A DNA stretch of 64,000 nt from Halomonas halmophila (GTDB lineage Bacteria; Pseudomonadota; Gammaproteobacteria; Pseudomonadales; Halomonadaceae). Numbering within the stretch: position 1 is the stretch's first letter; each line of letters begins with the position of its first letter. The notes beneath the pieces are model-generated. The model ran no database searches and had not been told where the DNA came from. It saw only the letters and a program-made list of their open reading frames with translations. The position numbers were made by a program, and so were the translations under genes. The stretch lies in NCBI RefSeq assembly GCF_006540005.1, contig NZ_BJOC01000021.1, positions 62,001 to 126,000 on the forward strand. The letters are read 5' to 3'. Below, in pieces: positions 28,326 through 36,861 of the stretch.

Positions 28326-28724
28326 GTGTCCTGTCAGGGCTTTCCTCGGCGGCTGCGACTGCTGACCGCCGAGGACTATCGACGTGTCTTCGATTCGGCA
28401 GCCTTCAAGCTGCACGGCAAAGGGATGATGGCGCTGGCCACACCCAATACCCTGGGCCACCCGCGTATTGGCCTGATCTTCAGCAAGAAAAATGTCCGTC
28501 GGGCCGTTGATCGCAATCGTCTCAAGCGAATCACGCGTGAATCCATACGGCATCGACAGCACCGACTTCCCGCCGTGGATATCGTGCTGCTCGCCCGACG
28601 TGGCGTACAGGAGCTGGACAATGATGTTGTCCACCGCCAGTTACATGGCATGTGGCGTCGCCTTGAGCGTGAAGCGCAGAAGGCCTCACGTCGCTCCTCT
28701 GACGCCTCGACAGAGCATCGATGA
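28326..28724 (+). CDS. rnpA: Ribonuclease P protein component
   Basis: Protein subunit that helps RNase P RNA mature tRNA 5' ends. 132 residues from a GTG start; the open frame begins MSCQGFPRRLRLLTAEDYRRV. The RNA-binding signature KKNVRRAVDRNRLKRITRES (about 59-78) is intact, and VDIVLLARRGVQELDN follows. It sits directly after rpmH. The yidD gene usually found next to it is missing here. Confidence 0.95.
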   Translation: MSCQGFPRRLRLLTAEDYRRVFDSAAFKLHGKGMMALATPNTLGHPRIGLIFSKKNVRRAVDRNRLKRITRESIRHRQHRLPAVDIVLLARRGVQELDNDVVHRQLHGMWRRLEREAQKASRRSSDASTEHR

Positions 28725-28840
28725 AGCATCCACCCTGCGGCTGTCATCATCGTCTGGAGCTCTGATGAGCTTGTTTTCTCCGCTTGCCGCCAAGCTTGAC
28801 GTCACCCCGCCGAAAGCGGACGCTCCTCTGACGAGAGCCG

Positions 28841-28864
28841 GCCTGCCATTGGCGGGCTTTCGTT
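28841..28864 (+). terminator. Weak hairpin after rnpA
   Basis: GCCTGCC-ATT-GGCGGGC forms a 7-bp stem (one G-U) followed by TTTCGTTT. It may attenuate rpmH-rnpA transcription before yidC. Confidence 0.45.
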
Positions 28865-28928
28865 TGTGCAGGGTGTACGAATCACGCTACGCCATCGGAA
28901 TGTTCACCACCCATCGGGCAGACCCCTC

Positions 28929-30614
28929 ATGGACGTAAAACGACTCCTCCTGCTGATTCCCCTGGCAGTGCTCGCCTACTTGATCGTAGTGCAGTGGAAC
29001 CAGGACTATGGCCAGGCCACACAGGCGCCGAAAGCCCCGGGCATTGCGAGCGAGAGCTCGACAGCGCCCGAGGGCACCGAAAAGAGCAGTGACCTCTCGG
29101 TTCCTGCCAGCAGCCCTTCCAGTGCGGACATGGACAATCAGATGCCGGGTAACGAACCGGCATCCAACAGTCGCGACCTGATCGCCGTGACCACGGATGT
29201 GCTGGATATCCGTATCGACCCGCAAGGCGGCGACATCGTTTATGCCGCCCTGCCCCAGCACAAGTACGCCCAGAATTCCGACCAACCCTTCGTACTGCTT
29301 TCCGACAACGGCACCCGCAGTTATGTGGCGCGCTCGGGGTTGCAGCTGGAAGGTCATGATGGCCGCATCGCCTTCGATCCGGAGCAGACCTCCTACCAGC
29401 TGGCCAAAGGCGATGATCAGTTGCAGGTGGATCTGAACGCCACGGTCAATGGCGTAGATGTCATCAAGCGCTTCACCTTCGACCGCAACAGCTATGCGGT
29501 GAATGTCGAGTACTTGATGAACAATGCCAGCGAAACCCCATTAACCGCACGCTTTGTGGGACAGCTGGTACGTGACAACTCCAGCGACCCCTCAAGCGGG
29601 CCCAAGATGGGGATGAGCTCCTATCTGGGAGCCGCTTTTTCGACCCCGGAAGACCGCTACCTGAAGGTCGACTTCGAGGAAATTCGAAACGGCGAATTCA
29701 ACAACCGCGATGTGGAAGGCGGCTGGGTGGCCATGATCCAGCACTACTTCACGTCGGCCTGGGCCCCACCCCAGGATCAGCAGAACCTCTACTATGTCGC
29801 GACCGACTCCCAGAACCGCAATGTCGCGGCCTTTGCCGGCCCCACCAAGACACTGGGTGCCCAGAGCGAAGGCTCGCTGCAGGCGACTCTCTACATGGGG
29901 CCCAAGATCCAGGATCGCCTGGAAGCCGTGGCGCCTCACCTGGAGCTGACGGTCGACTTCGGCTGGCTGTGGTTCATCGCCAACCCATTGTTCTGGCTGC
30001 TCGACCACATCCACGACATCATCGGTAACTGGGGCTGGTCCATCGTCATCCTGACGCTGCTGGTCAAGACGGCCCTTTGGCCGCTATCGGCCAAGGCTTA
30101 CAAGTCCATGGCGCGCATGCGCAAGCTCGGGCCGGAGATGCAACGTCTCAAGGAACAGTATGGCGACGACCGTCAGAAGATGTCCCAGGAGATGATGAAG
30201 TTCTACCAGAAGGAGAAGATCAATCCGCTGGGCGGCTGTCTGCCGATCCTGGTTCAGATGCCGGTCTTCATCGCCCTGTACTGGATGCTGCTGGAGTCCG
30301 TGGAGCTGCGCCATGCGCCCTTCATGCTGTGGATTACCGACCTGTCGGTGAAGGACCCCTACTTCGTGCTGCCGATCCTCATGGGCGCCTCCATGTATGT
30401 GCAGCAGTTGCTGAATCCGACACCGCCGGACCCGACCCAGGCCAAGATCATGAAGATGCTGCCAGTTGTCTTCACCTTCTTCTTCCTGTGGTTCCCGGCC
30501 GGCCTGGTGATCTACTGGGTGGTCAACAACATCACCTCGATCGCCCAGCAGTACTTCATCACGCGCAAGATCGAGGCCGACCCCGAAATCGGCAAGGGCA
30601 TGAAGACCAAGTAA
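28929..30614 (+). CDS. yidC: Membrane protein insertase YidC
   Basis: Inserts inner-membrane proteins such as the F0 c subunit, alone or with Sec. 561 residues from the ATG at 28929 (start MDVKRLLLLIPLAVLAYL, first membrane helix 4-20). A large periplasmic beta domain spans about 60-340. The conserved insertase core follows with NWGWSIVILTLLVKTALWPL, GGCLPILVQMPVFIALYW and the last helices through FFFLWFPAGLVIYWVVNN. A 21-codon upstream extension of the frame was not accepted. A terminator follows at 30641. Confidence 0.97.
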   Translation: MDVKRLLLLIPLAVLAYLIVVQWNQDYGQATQAPKAPGIASESSTAPEGTEKSSDLSVPASSPSSADMDNQMPGNEPASNSRDLIAVTTDVLDIRIDPQGGDIVYAALPQHKYAQNSDQPFVLLSDNGTRSYVARSGLQLEGHDGRIAFDPEQTSYQLAKGDDQLQVDLNATVNGVDVIKRFTFDRNSYAVNVEYLMNNASETPLTARFVGQLVRDNSSDPSSGPKMGMSSYLGAAFSTPEDRYLKVDFEEIRNGEFNNRDVEGGWVAMIQHYFTSAWAPPQDQQNLYYVATDSQNRNVAAFAGPTKTLGAQSEGSLQATLYMGPKIQDRLEAVAPHLELTVDFGWLWFIANPLFWLLDHIHDIIGNWGWSIVILTLLVKTALWPLSAKAYKSMARMRKLGPEMQRLKEQYGDDRQKMSQEMMKFYQKEKINPLGGCLPILVQMPVFIALYWMLLESVELRHAPFMLWITDLSVKDPYFVLPILMGASMYVQQLLNPTPPDPTQAKIMKMLPVVFTFFFLWFPAGLVIYWVVNNITSIAQQYFITRKIEADPEIGKGMKTK

Positions 30615-30640
30615 GCAGCCACGCCTGCCCTGCTCGATCC

Positions 30641-30674
30641 ACCAGACCCCCGCCCCTGCGGGGGTCTGGTGTTT
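30641..30674 (+). terminator. Intrinsic terminator after yidC
   Basis: A perfect 12-bp stem (ACCAGACCCCCG and complement) around a 6-base loop, followed by GTTTA. The T run is short, so read-through into mnmE is possible. Confidence 0.7.
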
Positions 30675-30722
30675 ATGGCCCATGAAACCGACAATAACCG
30701 CGATCACCACGAGGAATAGCCG

Positions 30723-32093
30723 ATGGCCGACCATCTGTATTCGCAAGACACCATTGCCGCCCTGGCGACACCGCCCGGCCAGGGTGGTGTCGGCATCATT
30801 CGCGTCTCGGGGCCTCTCAGCCGCTCGATCGCCGAGCGGGTACTGGGGTCCTGCCCGGCCCCGCGACACGCCTTGCACCTGCCTTTTCAGGGCCACAACG
30901 GCCTACTCGACGAAGGCATCGCGCTGTTCTTCGCCGGGCCCCATTCCTTTACCGGGGAAGATGTCCTCGAACTCCAGGGCCATGGCGGCACCGTGATCAT
31001 GGACCTGCTGCTGGAGCGCTGTGTTCAGCTGGGCGCGCGGCTGGCCCGACCCGGGGAGTTTTCCGAGCGCGCCTTCCTCAACGACAAGCTGGACCTGGCC
31101 CAGGCCGAAGCCATCGCCGACCTGATCGAAGCCAGCTCGCGCGGCGCTGCCGAGAATGCGCTGCGTTCGCTTCAGGGCGAGTTCTCGACACGGGTCGACA
31201 CCCTCGTCCAGCAGTTGATCGAATTGCGCATGTATGTCGAGGCCGCCATCGATTTCCCCGAAGAAGAAGTCGACTTTCTCGCCGACGGCCATGTCGCCGG
31301 CAAGCTCGACGCGATTCGCACCACTCTGACCGAGGTGCGCGACAGTGCTGGCCAGGGGGCCCTGATGCGCGAAGGCATGAACGTGGTCATTGCCGGGCGC
31401 CCCAATGCCGGCAAGTCCAGCCTGCTGAACGCCCTCACCGAGCAGGACACCGCCATCGTCACCGAGATCGAGGGCACCACCCGCGACGTCCTGCGCGAAC
31501 ATATCCACCTGGACGGCATGCCGCTGCACGTAATCGATACCGCCGGGTTGCGTGATACCCCGGACGCCGTGGAGCAGATCGGTGTCGCACGGGCCTGGTC
31601 GGAAATCGAAAAAGCGGATCGCGTGCTCTTGATGGTGGATGCCATGACCACCGACAGCGTGGATCCGATGGCCATCTGGCCGGAATTCGTCGCGCGACTC
31701 GCCGATCCCGGCCGCCTGACCCTGGTGCGCAACAAGGTGGATAGCAGCCAGGAAACGCCGGGTATGGACACTTCCAGCGCGACACCGATCATCCGGCTCT
31801 CGGCGAAGACCGGTGAGGGTGTGGATAACTTGAAGGATCACCTGAAGTCGGTGATGGGGTTTTCCACAACCACCGAAGGACGCTTCTCGGCCCGCCGCCG
31901 CCACCTGGACGCCCTCGACCGGGCCGCCTCGGCGCTGGACAACGGCAGGGCACAGCTATCCGGACACGGCGCCGGCGAACTGCTGGCGGAGGACCTGCGA
32001 GATGCCCAGCAGGCCCTGGGGGAAATCACCGGGGAGTTCAGCGCCGATGACCTGCTCGGCGAGATCTTCGGTAGCTTCTGTATCGGCAAGTGA
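30723..32093 (+). CDS. mnmE: tRNA modification GTPase MnmE
   Basis: With MnmG it forms the 5-carboxymethylaminomethyl group on wobble uridine 34 of certain tRNAs. 456 residues: N-terminal formyl-THF-binding domain with [20 protein letters not shown], helical domain, inserted G domain with [14 protein letters not shown] and DTAGLRDT, and the invariant C-terminal FCIGK with its cysteine. Directly after yidC as in most gammaproteobacteria; its partner mnmG is 15 kb away. Confidence 0.97.
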   Translation: MADHLYSQDTIAALATPPGQGGVGIIRVSGPLSRSIAERVLGSCPAPRHALHLPFQGHNGLLDEGIALFFAGPHSFTGEDVLELQGHGGTVIMDLLLERCVQLGARLARPGEFSERAFLNDKLDLAQAEAIADLIEASSRGAAENALRSLQGEFSTRVDTLVQQLIELRMYVEAAIDFPEEEVDFLADGHVAGKLDAIRTTLTEVRDSAGQGALMREGMNVVIAGRPNAGKSSLLNALTEQDTAIVTEIEGTTRDVLREHIHLDGMPLHVIDTAGLRDTPDAVEQIGVARAWSEIEKADRVLLMVDAMTTDSVDPMAIWPEFVARLADPGRLTLVRNKVDSSQETPGMDTSSATPIIRLSAKTGEGVDNLKDHLKSVMGFSTTTEGRFSARRRHLDALDRAASALDNGRAQLSGHGAGELLAEDLRDAQQALGEITGEFSADDLLGEIFGSFCIGK

Positions 32094-32143
32094 CGCTCGG
32101 CGCAGCGTATCCCGGCATGCGCACGGCAAGTCCGGAACAGCGG

Positions 32144-32995
32144 CTACTCGGGGACCCACCAATCCGCTCGGTAATGGCTGGCGTCACCCCATAGTGGCGT
32201 CAGCCTGTGCATGGCATCCGCGAGACGTTGCTCCAGCCCCCAGGGCGGGTTGATGACCAGCATGCCACTGCCATGCATGCCGCCTTCCCGGCCGACCGTC
32301 CCCAGGCTCAGTTCGCTGCGCCATATCTTGCGCTGGCCACCCGCCTTCAGGGCCTCGAGCAGTGTCATGTAATGCTCTGCCGGCAGCAACGGATACCACA
32401 CCAGCATGATGGCATGGCGTGCCTTGCGCATGGCCTCGAGCAGGGTATCCGCCACCTCGGCGTACTCGCTCTTGCGTTCATAGCTGGGATCCACCAGCAC
32501 GCAGAGTCGCGGGGATTTGACGGGCAAGCCGCTCAGCAATCCCGAGAGGCCATCGGCATGTCGATGACGTGCCCGGACAGGCAGCTCCTGCTGACTCAGG
32601 TGGCCATGCTCGCCGGGATGCAGCTCGAAGAGTTGCAGGCTGTCCTGCGCGCGCAGTCGCTGGGCCATCCACCAGGGGGATCCCGGGTAATGGTCGAGCC
32701 TGGTGGCTGGCTGATGCTGCTGAGCGCTTGCCAGGCCGGCCAGCCAGTCCTCGAGCAGGGGATCGGCCTGCAACGTCTGGCGTGCCTGCCAGAGCTTCTC
32801 GGCCCCATGGCGGTACTCTGCCAGGCGCGAGGTTTCTTTCGCCTGCAGGGGATAGCGACCACGGCCGGCATGAGTATCTATGTACGTAACAGATGACTTT
32901 TTACGTAATAAATGATCAATCACCGCATAAAGCGTCAGATGCTTGTGAACGTCGGCGAAATTACCCGCATGGTAGGCGTGCTGATACGAAAGCAT
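32144..32995 (-). CDS. rlmJ: 23S rRNA (adenine(2030)-N6)-methyltransferase
   Basis: Modifies A2030 of 23S rRNA. 283 residues from the ATG at 32995 (E. coli 280), starting MLSYQHAYHAGNFADVHKH as in the family. IDTHAGRGRY (39-48) is the SAM-binding turn, and the catalytic motif IV is DPSY at 169-172, where E. coli has DPPY. A frame extension of 8 codons upstream was not accepted. Convergent with mnmE; the upstream neighbour is the OmpA-like lipoprotein gene on the same strand. Confidence 0.93.
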   Translation of the reverse strand: MLSYQHAYHAGNFADVHKHLTLYAVIDHLLRKKSSVTYIDTHAGRGRYPLQAKETSRLAEYRHGAEKLWQARQTLQADPLLEDWLAGLASAQQHQPATRLDHYPGSPWWMAQRLRAQDSLQLFELHPGEHGHLSQQELPVRARHRHADGLSGLLSGLPVKSPRLCVLVDPSYERKSEYAEVADTLLEAMRKARHAIMLVWYPLLPAEHYMTLLEALKAGGQRKIWRSELSLGTVGREGGMHGSGMLVINPPWGLEQRLADAMHRLTPLWGDASHYRADWWVPE

Positions 32996-33026
32996 GGTCA
33001 CGGATTCCGAGGTCGACAAGGCAAGA

Positions 33027-33053
33027 GCCCGCCCCTCGGAGAGGTCGGCGGGC
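33027..33053 (-). terminator. Hairpin between the lipoprotein gene and rlmJ
   Basis: An 11-bp stem with a 2-base bulge (GCCCGCC plus CCTC paired with GAGG and GGCGGGC). Leftward RNA continues CTCTTGCCTTGTC, moderately U-rich. It probably ends the lipoprotein mRNA just before the rlmJ start. Confidence 0.55.
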
Positions 33054-33085
33054 CGGTTTGAGAGCGGCTCGAGAAGCCGGGGTGA

Positions 33086-33757
33086 TCAACTCTGTTGGAT
33101 GGGCGACAGTGTCAGCTCGACACGACGATTCTGGGCACGGCCGGACTCGGTATCGTTGCTGGCCACCGGCTGGCTTTCCCCGTAGCCCTGCATGTTGAGC
33201 CGACTGGTGGCCACGCCGGAGCGGGCGAGGTATTGGCCCACTGCCTGGGCACGGCGCTCGGAGAGTTGCTGGTTGTAGCCGGCATCCCCGATGCTGTCGG
33301 TGTGCCCGGCAATATTGATGCGTGTGTCGGTGTACTCGGTCAGCACCCGCGACACATCGTTCAGGGCACTGGTGGCCGAGGATGTCAGCTCGCTGGAGTC
33401 GAAACCGAAGGTGACGCTGCTGGGCATGTTGAGCACAATATCGTTGCCATCGCGCTCAACACCGATGCCGGTACCTTCCATGCTGCGACGCAACTGCTCT
33501 TCCTGACGATCCATGTAGGCTCCCACACCACCACCGATTGCCGCGCCGGCGGCGGCACCGATCAAGGCCCGGTCACGACGGCTGGAGCTGCCATCACCGC
33601 TCAGGGCACCGGCCGCGGCCCCGACCACGGCACCAATGGCCGCCCCGGTCCCGGTATTACCGCGCTGGGTCTGTCCGCTATTCGAATTGGTGGTGCTGCA
33701 CCCTACCAGCAGCACGGCAACGGCCACGGGAACGAGCGAACGAAAGGGTTTGGTCAT
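33086..33757 (-). CDS. OmpA-family outer-membrane lipoprotein (YiaD-like)
   Basis: A 223-residue lipoprotein: signal peptide with lipobox LLVGC (lipidated Cys20), a Thr/Ser/Asn linker, two glycine-zipper segments (about 38-75) and a C-terminal OmpA-like peptidoglycan-binding domain (about 105-223). The domain has NIAGHTDSIGDAGYNQQLSE, RRAQAV and GRAQNRRVEL with the arginines that hold peptidoglycan. It probably tethers the outer membrane to the wall, as YiaD or Pal-type proteins do. Monocistronic by spacing; a 143-bp repeat element lies just upstream. Confidence 0.88.
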   Translation of the reverse strand: MTKPFRSLVPVAVAVLLVGCSTTNSNSGQTQRGNTGTGAAIGAVVGAAAGALSGDGSSSRRDRALIGAAAGAAIGGGVGAYMDRQEEQLRRSMEGTGIGVERDGNDIVLNMPSSVTFGFDSSELTSSATSALNDVSRVLTEYTDTRINIAGHTDSIGDAGYNQQLSERRAQAVGQYLARSGVATSRLNMQGYGESQPVASNDTESGRAQNRRVELTLSPIQQS

Positions 33758-33793
33758 GCGAGTACTCCTTGAAATGACATTGATTATCCATTA

Positions 33794-33936
33794 GGGAACG
33801 CTGGTTAAATCGACGAGCATAGTGAAGCGCAAGGCGCACGGAGCACAGAAAGCGAGACATAACAATTAGTTAGGCGAGCCTTCGAGCACCGTGTAACGAA
33901 GCGATTCACATGTGCAGGCATTTAAGCAGTGTTTCC
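33794..33936. mobile_element. MITE-like element, copy B
   Basis: A second 143-bp copy, inverted relative to copy A (26016-26158) and the same length. Ends: GGGAACGCTGGTTAAAT at the left and GGAAACACTGCTTAAAT read inward from the right, 14 of 17 matching. The two copies agree at roughly four of five positions by eye. It lies between the lipoprotein start and the hemW stop and codes for nothing. Confidence 0.8.
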
Positions 33937-33949
33937 TTGGGCACCGGCC

Positions 33950-35134
33950 TCACCGATCGGGTTCACTGATAATGGCCAGTAGCTCGTTCAAGAATAATAG
34001 CCCTCGGGATGATGCTTGCAGCCTCCGAGTATCTTCCACCAAAAGTCCTTTTTCTCGAGCCTCCTGCAGACGCGCGTGCATCAGCGACGCCGGCTTGCCG
34101 GCATTGGCCTCCCAGGTTGCCATGGACACCCCATCGACGAGCCGCAGGGCGTTCATGGCGAATTCCAGCGGCAGTTCTTCATCGCTCACCGGGGCGCGAC
34201 CAGCCACGAAACCACGCGGATCCTGATGCCGACGCAGGTAGGCCTCGGGCTGACGAGCCTTCCAGCGCCTTTCGATAGCGAGTTCGCCCTCCGCCCGGGC
34301 ACTCAGCTTGCCATGTGCCCCGGCACCTATGCCCAGATAATCTCCGAACTGCCAGTAATTGAGGTTGTGGCGAGCGCGCCGCGCGGGGCGTGAGTAGGCC
34401 GAAATCTCGTAGCGTGCCAGCCCGGCGGCCTCGAGCTTGTCATGTCCCATGTCCTGGATGTCCCAGAGCACTTCTTCCTCGGGCAGGGTCGGCGGATGGG
34501 AATGAAATTCGGTATTGGGCTCCAGGGTCAGCTGGTACCAGGACAGATGCTCCGGCGCGAGCGCCAGGGCCTGGTCCAGATCGGCCAGCGCCGACGCCAC
34601 GCTCTGACCCGGGAGCCCATGCATCAGGTCGATATTGAGGTTATCGAAGCCCGCCTCGCGTGCTTCCTGAACGGCCGCCTGGGCATCATCACCGCTGTGG
34701 ATACGCCCCAGCGCCGTCAACTGCTCATCCTGAAAACTCTGCACGCCCAGTGACAGCCGATTGATGCCCGCCGCGCGATAACCGGCGAAGCGCCCTCGCT
34801 CCAGGGTACCCGGATTGGCCTCGAGAGTGATCTCGATATCCTCGGCCAACGGCAGGCAAGCCTCCAGCGCCTGCAGCAGGCGACGATAGAAGGAGGCCGA
34901 CATCAGGCTGGGCGTGCCGCCGCCGATGAACACGCTGACCACTTCACGCCCGGCGGCCAACGGCAGATCGGCCTTCAGGTCGTCGATCAGCGCCGCCAGA
35001 TAGGCTTCTTCCGGCAAAGCCGCACCGCGCCCCACACCGTGTGAATTGAAGTCACAGTAGGGGCACTTGCGCACGCACCAGGGCACATGGACGTAGAGCG
35101 CCAGGGGCGGAAGCGTGTTCGACGCAGTACTCAT
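33950..35134 (-). CDS. hemW: Radical SAM heme chaperone HemW
   Basis: Radical SAM protein, formerly called oxygen-independent coproporphyrinogen oxidase-like; HemW binds heme and hands it to targets. 394 residues. The iron-sulfur motif is CVRKCPYC (about 21-28), followed by FIGGGTPSLM, LEANPGTLE, RLSLGVQSF and DLMHGLPGQ. It lacks the extended HemN N-terminal region. Its start overlaps the rdgB stop by 4 bases, so the two are co-transcribed. Confidence 0.93.
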   Translation of the reverse strand: MSTASNTLPPLALYVHVPWCVRKCPYCDFNSHGVGRGAALPEEAYLAALIDDLKADLPLAAGREVVSVFIGGGTPSLMSASFYRRLLQALEACLPLAEDIEITLEANPGTLERGRFAGYRAAGINRLSLGVQSFQDEQLTALGRIHSGDDAQAAVQEAREAGFDNLNIDLMHGLPGQSVASALADLDQALALAPEHLSWYQLTLEPNTEFHSHPPTLPEEEVLWDIQDMGHDKLEAAGLARYEISAYSRPARRARHNLNYWQFGDYLGIGAGAHGKLSARAEGELAIERRWKARQPEAYLRRHQDPRGFVAGRAPVSDEELPLEFAMNALRLVDGVSMATWEANAGKPASLMHARLQEAREKGLLVEDTRRLQASSRGLLFLNELLAIISEPDR

Positions 35135-35730
35135 GGTGTTTCGGACAAGGCCGTCACCAAGGCGCCCAAGGCACGCCCCCGATGACTCAGCCGATTCTTC
35201 TCGGCGGCCGTCAGCTCCGCGGCCGACATGCCCTGATCCGGCAGCCAGAAGAGCGGATCATAGCCGAAACCGCTGTCCCCGCGAGGATGGGCCAGAATTT
35301 CACCCTCCCAGTGTTGCTGGACGATGAGCGGTACCGGATCCTCGGGATGGCGCAGCAATACCAGTACACACCAGTAACGGGCCTGGCGCCGACCTTCAGG
35401 CGTATCGGCCAGGGCCTCGAGAAGCTGTTGGTTGTTGCGTTCGTCACTCCTGGGTTCGCCCGCGAAACGCGCCGAGTAGATGCCCGGCCGCCCCTGGAGG
35501 GCGTCGACAGCCAGGCCGGAGTCATCGGCCAGGGCCGCGGCTCCACTGACGCGACTGGCTTCACGCGCCTTGAGCAGGGCGTTTTCGACAAAGGTCACTC
35601 CGGTCTCTTCGACCTCCACAACATCGTATGCGGACTGCGGCTGGACCTCGTAACCCAGGGGCGAGAGTAATTGATGAAATTCATTCAACTTGCCGGCGTT
35701 ACCGCTGGCGATTACCAATTGTTGGGGCAT
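35131..35730 (-). CDS. rdgB: XTP/dITP diphosphatase (Ham1/RdgB)
   Basis: Hydrolyses non-canonical purine nucleotides (dITP, XTP) to keep them out of DNA. 199 residues. Family motifs: VIASGNAGKLNEFHQLL at the N-terminus, TFVENALLKAREAS, DDSGLAVDALQGRPGIYSAR and GFGYDPLFW, ending SHRGRALGAL. Upstream partner of hemW, an arrangement common in gammaproteobacteria. Confidence 0.96.
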   Translation of the reverse strand: MPQQLVIASGNAGKLNEFHQLLSPLGYEVQPQSAYDVVEVEETGVTFVENALLKAREASRVSGAAALADDSGLAVDALQGRPGIYSARFAGEPRSDERNNQQLLEALADTPEGRRQARYWCVLVLLRHPEDPVPLIVQQHWEGEILAHPRGDSGFGYDPLFWLPDQGMSAAELTAAEKNRLSHRGRALGALVTALSETP

Positions 35731-36165
35731 TTCGTACGCTCTTGCCAGACAAAACGGATAAGGGATTCATGGCAGTATTTTAGGCGTAATAGCCAGCATA
35801 AGGAATGAGCCTGGCGGAACGTCTGACAGCGCTCAGATTGCGGCGGCTCGCGGCACTGACAGGCGTGCGCAACGCATGAACAAACTTTTTACAGCCATCT
35901 ATTACATTGCGTTAAGATGCATGCTATAGAGACGTACTAAGCTTAAACGACTAAGACCTGTGGTGAAACAACGTGAACCGAGAGCCCGGAGAGGCCCTGG
36001 CCGCAGGTTCTGCATCAGCCGTTCTAACGGCAATTGGCAGCGTAAAGGCGACTGGCGTTCTTTGCAGGGGAAGATCGTCGACACCCTGGGATGCAGGCAA
36101 CATCACCATGCATGCCAAGTGCCGTGAACCATGACGACCATTCAGCCAGGCCAAGGAGGCTACCC
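35731..36165. other. Long divergent gap between rdgB and the CsgD-like gene
   Basis: About 435 bases. It contains an A/T-rich patch at 35880-35960 with a good sigma-70 promoter toward the regulator, then a leader of about 230 bases. Open frames here are short and unconvincing. The leader length leaves room for post-transcriptional control. Confidence 0.6.
35902..35930 (+). promoter_or_regulatory. Probable sigma-70 promoter for the CsgD-like regulator
   Basis: TTACAT at 35902-35907, a 17-base spacer and TATAGA at 35925-35930. Predicted transcription starts about 230 bases before the ATG. Confidence 0.55.
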
Positions 36166-36822
36166 ATGGATAAGGACCACCGCTCTCTCTTGTTGGTGAC
36201 AGAGCCCAGCGCCTTCTCCCAACTCTTTGTGGATTACCTGCGTGAACAGGGCGATTTCCCTGTGTCCGTCACGTTGCCACAATCCCGACCGACGCATGAA
36301 GAAGCCCTGCCCACGGTCATCCTGCTGGATATCGACCACATGAGCGAAGCTTCGGTATATGCCTGGTATACCCACTATTCCGACCAGCCAGGTGTGGCTC
36401 TGGCCGTGTTCAACCTTGCCGACGAGGATCATGCCGCGGAACTGGTATCCGCCATGCACCTCCAAGGAGTCTTCTATCGTCAGGATGACCTGTCCCTCAT
36501 CTGCAAGGGTCTGACCACGCTGATGGAAGGCCACCCCTGGATGTCCCGCTCACTGATGGCGCGACTCCTGGAGTTCCTGCGTCAACAGCAGATGAATGCC
36601 TATCGACCGGCCTGCGGTCTAACCCAGCGTGAACAGGAAATCATCGGCCTGCTGGGCTCGGGGTCTTCCAACCTGGAGATCGCCGACATCCTGAATGTCA
36701 GCGAGCACACCGTGAAATCACACCTCTACAATACCTTCAAGAAGATCGGTGTGAACACGCGCCGTCAGGCCGTCAGCTGGGCCCGCCAGCATCTGGGAGC
36801 CCCGCCGCCGAGAGGAGAATGA
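36166..36822 (+). CDS. CsgD-like LuxR-family transcriptional regulator
   Basis: 218 residues from an ATG with AAGGAGG at ideal distance; an upstream in-frame ATG (36091) was rejected. The N-terminal half is a receiver-like domain without the full acidic phospho-site set (SLLLVTEPSAF, VILLDIDHM, GVFYRQDDL). The C-terminal HTH reads LTQREQEIIGLLGSGSSNLE, IADILNVSEHTVKSHLYNTF and KKIGVNTRRQAVSWAR. GVFY, HLYN.FKKI and QAVSWA are shared with E. coli CsgD, which controls curli and cellulose. No curli or cellulose gene is in the window, so it stands alone here; the targets are inference. Confidence 0.82.
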   Translation: MDKDHRSLLLVTEPSAFSQLFVDYLREQGDFPVSVTLPQSRPTHEEALPTVILLDIDHMSEASVYAWYTHYSDQPGVALAVFNLADEDHAAELVSAMHLQGVFYRQDDLSLICKGLTTLMEGHPWMSRSLMARLLEFLRQQQMNAYRPACGLTQREQEIIGLLGSGSSNLEIADILNVSEHTVKSHLYNTFKKIGVNTRRQAVSWARQHLGAPPPRGE

Positions 36823-36861
36823 ACCAGGATCCCGGAGAGCACCGGTTCTGGCCTCCACTTG

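Noticed and set aside
28492..28938. 148-codon frame considered as YidD
   Set aside because: It overlaps most of rnpA out of frame and lacks the YidD cysteine motif and hydrophobic start.
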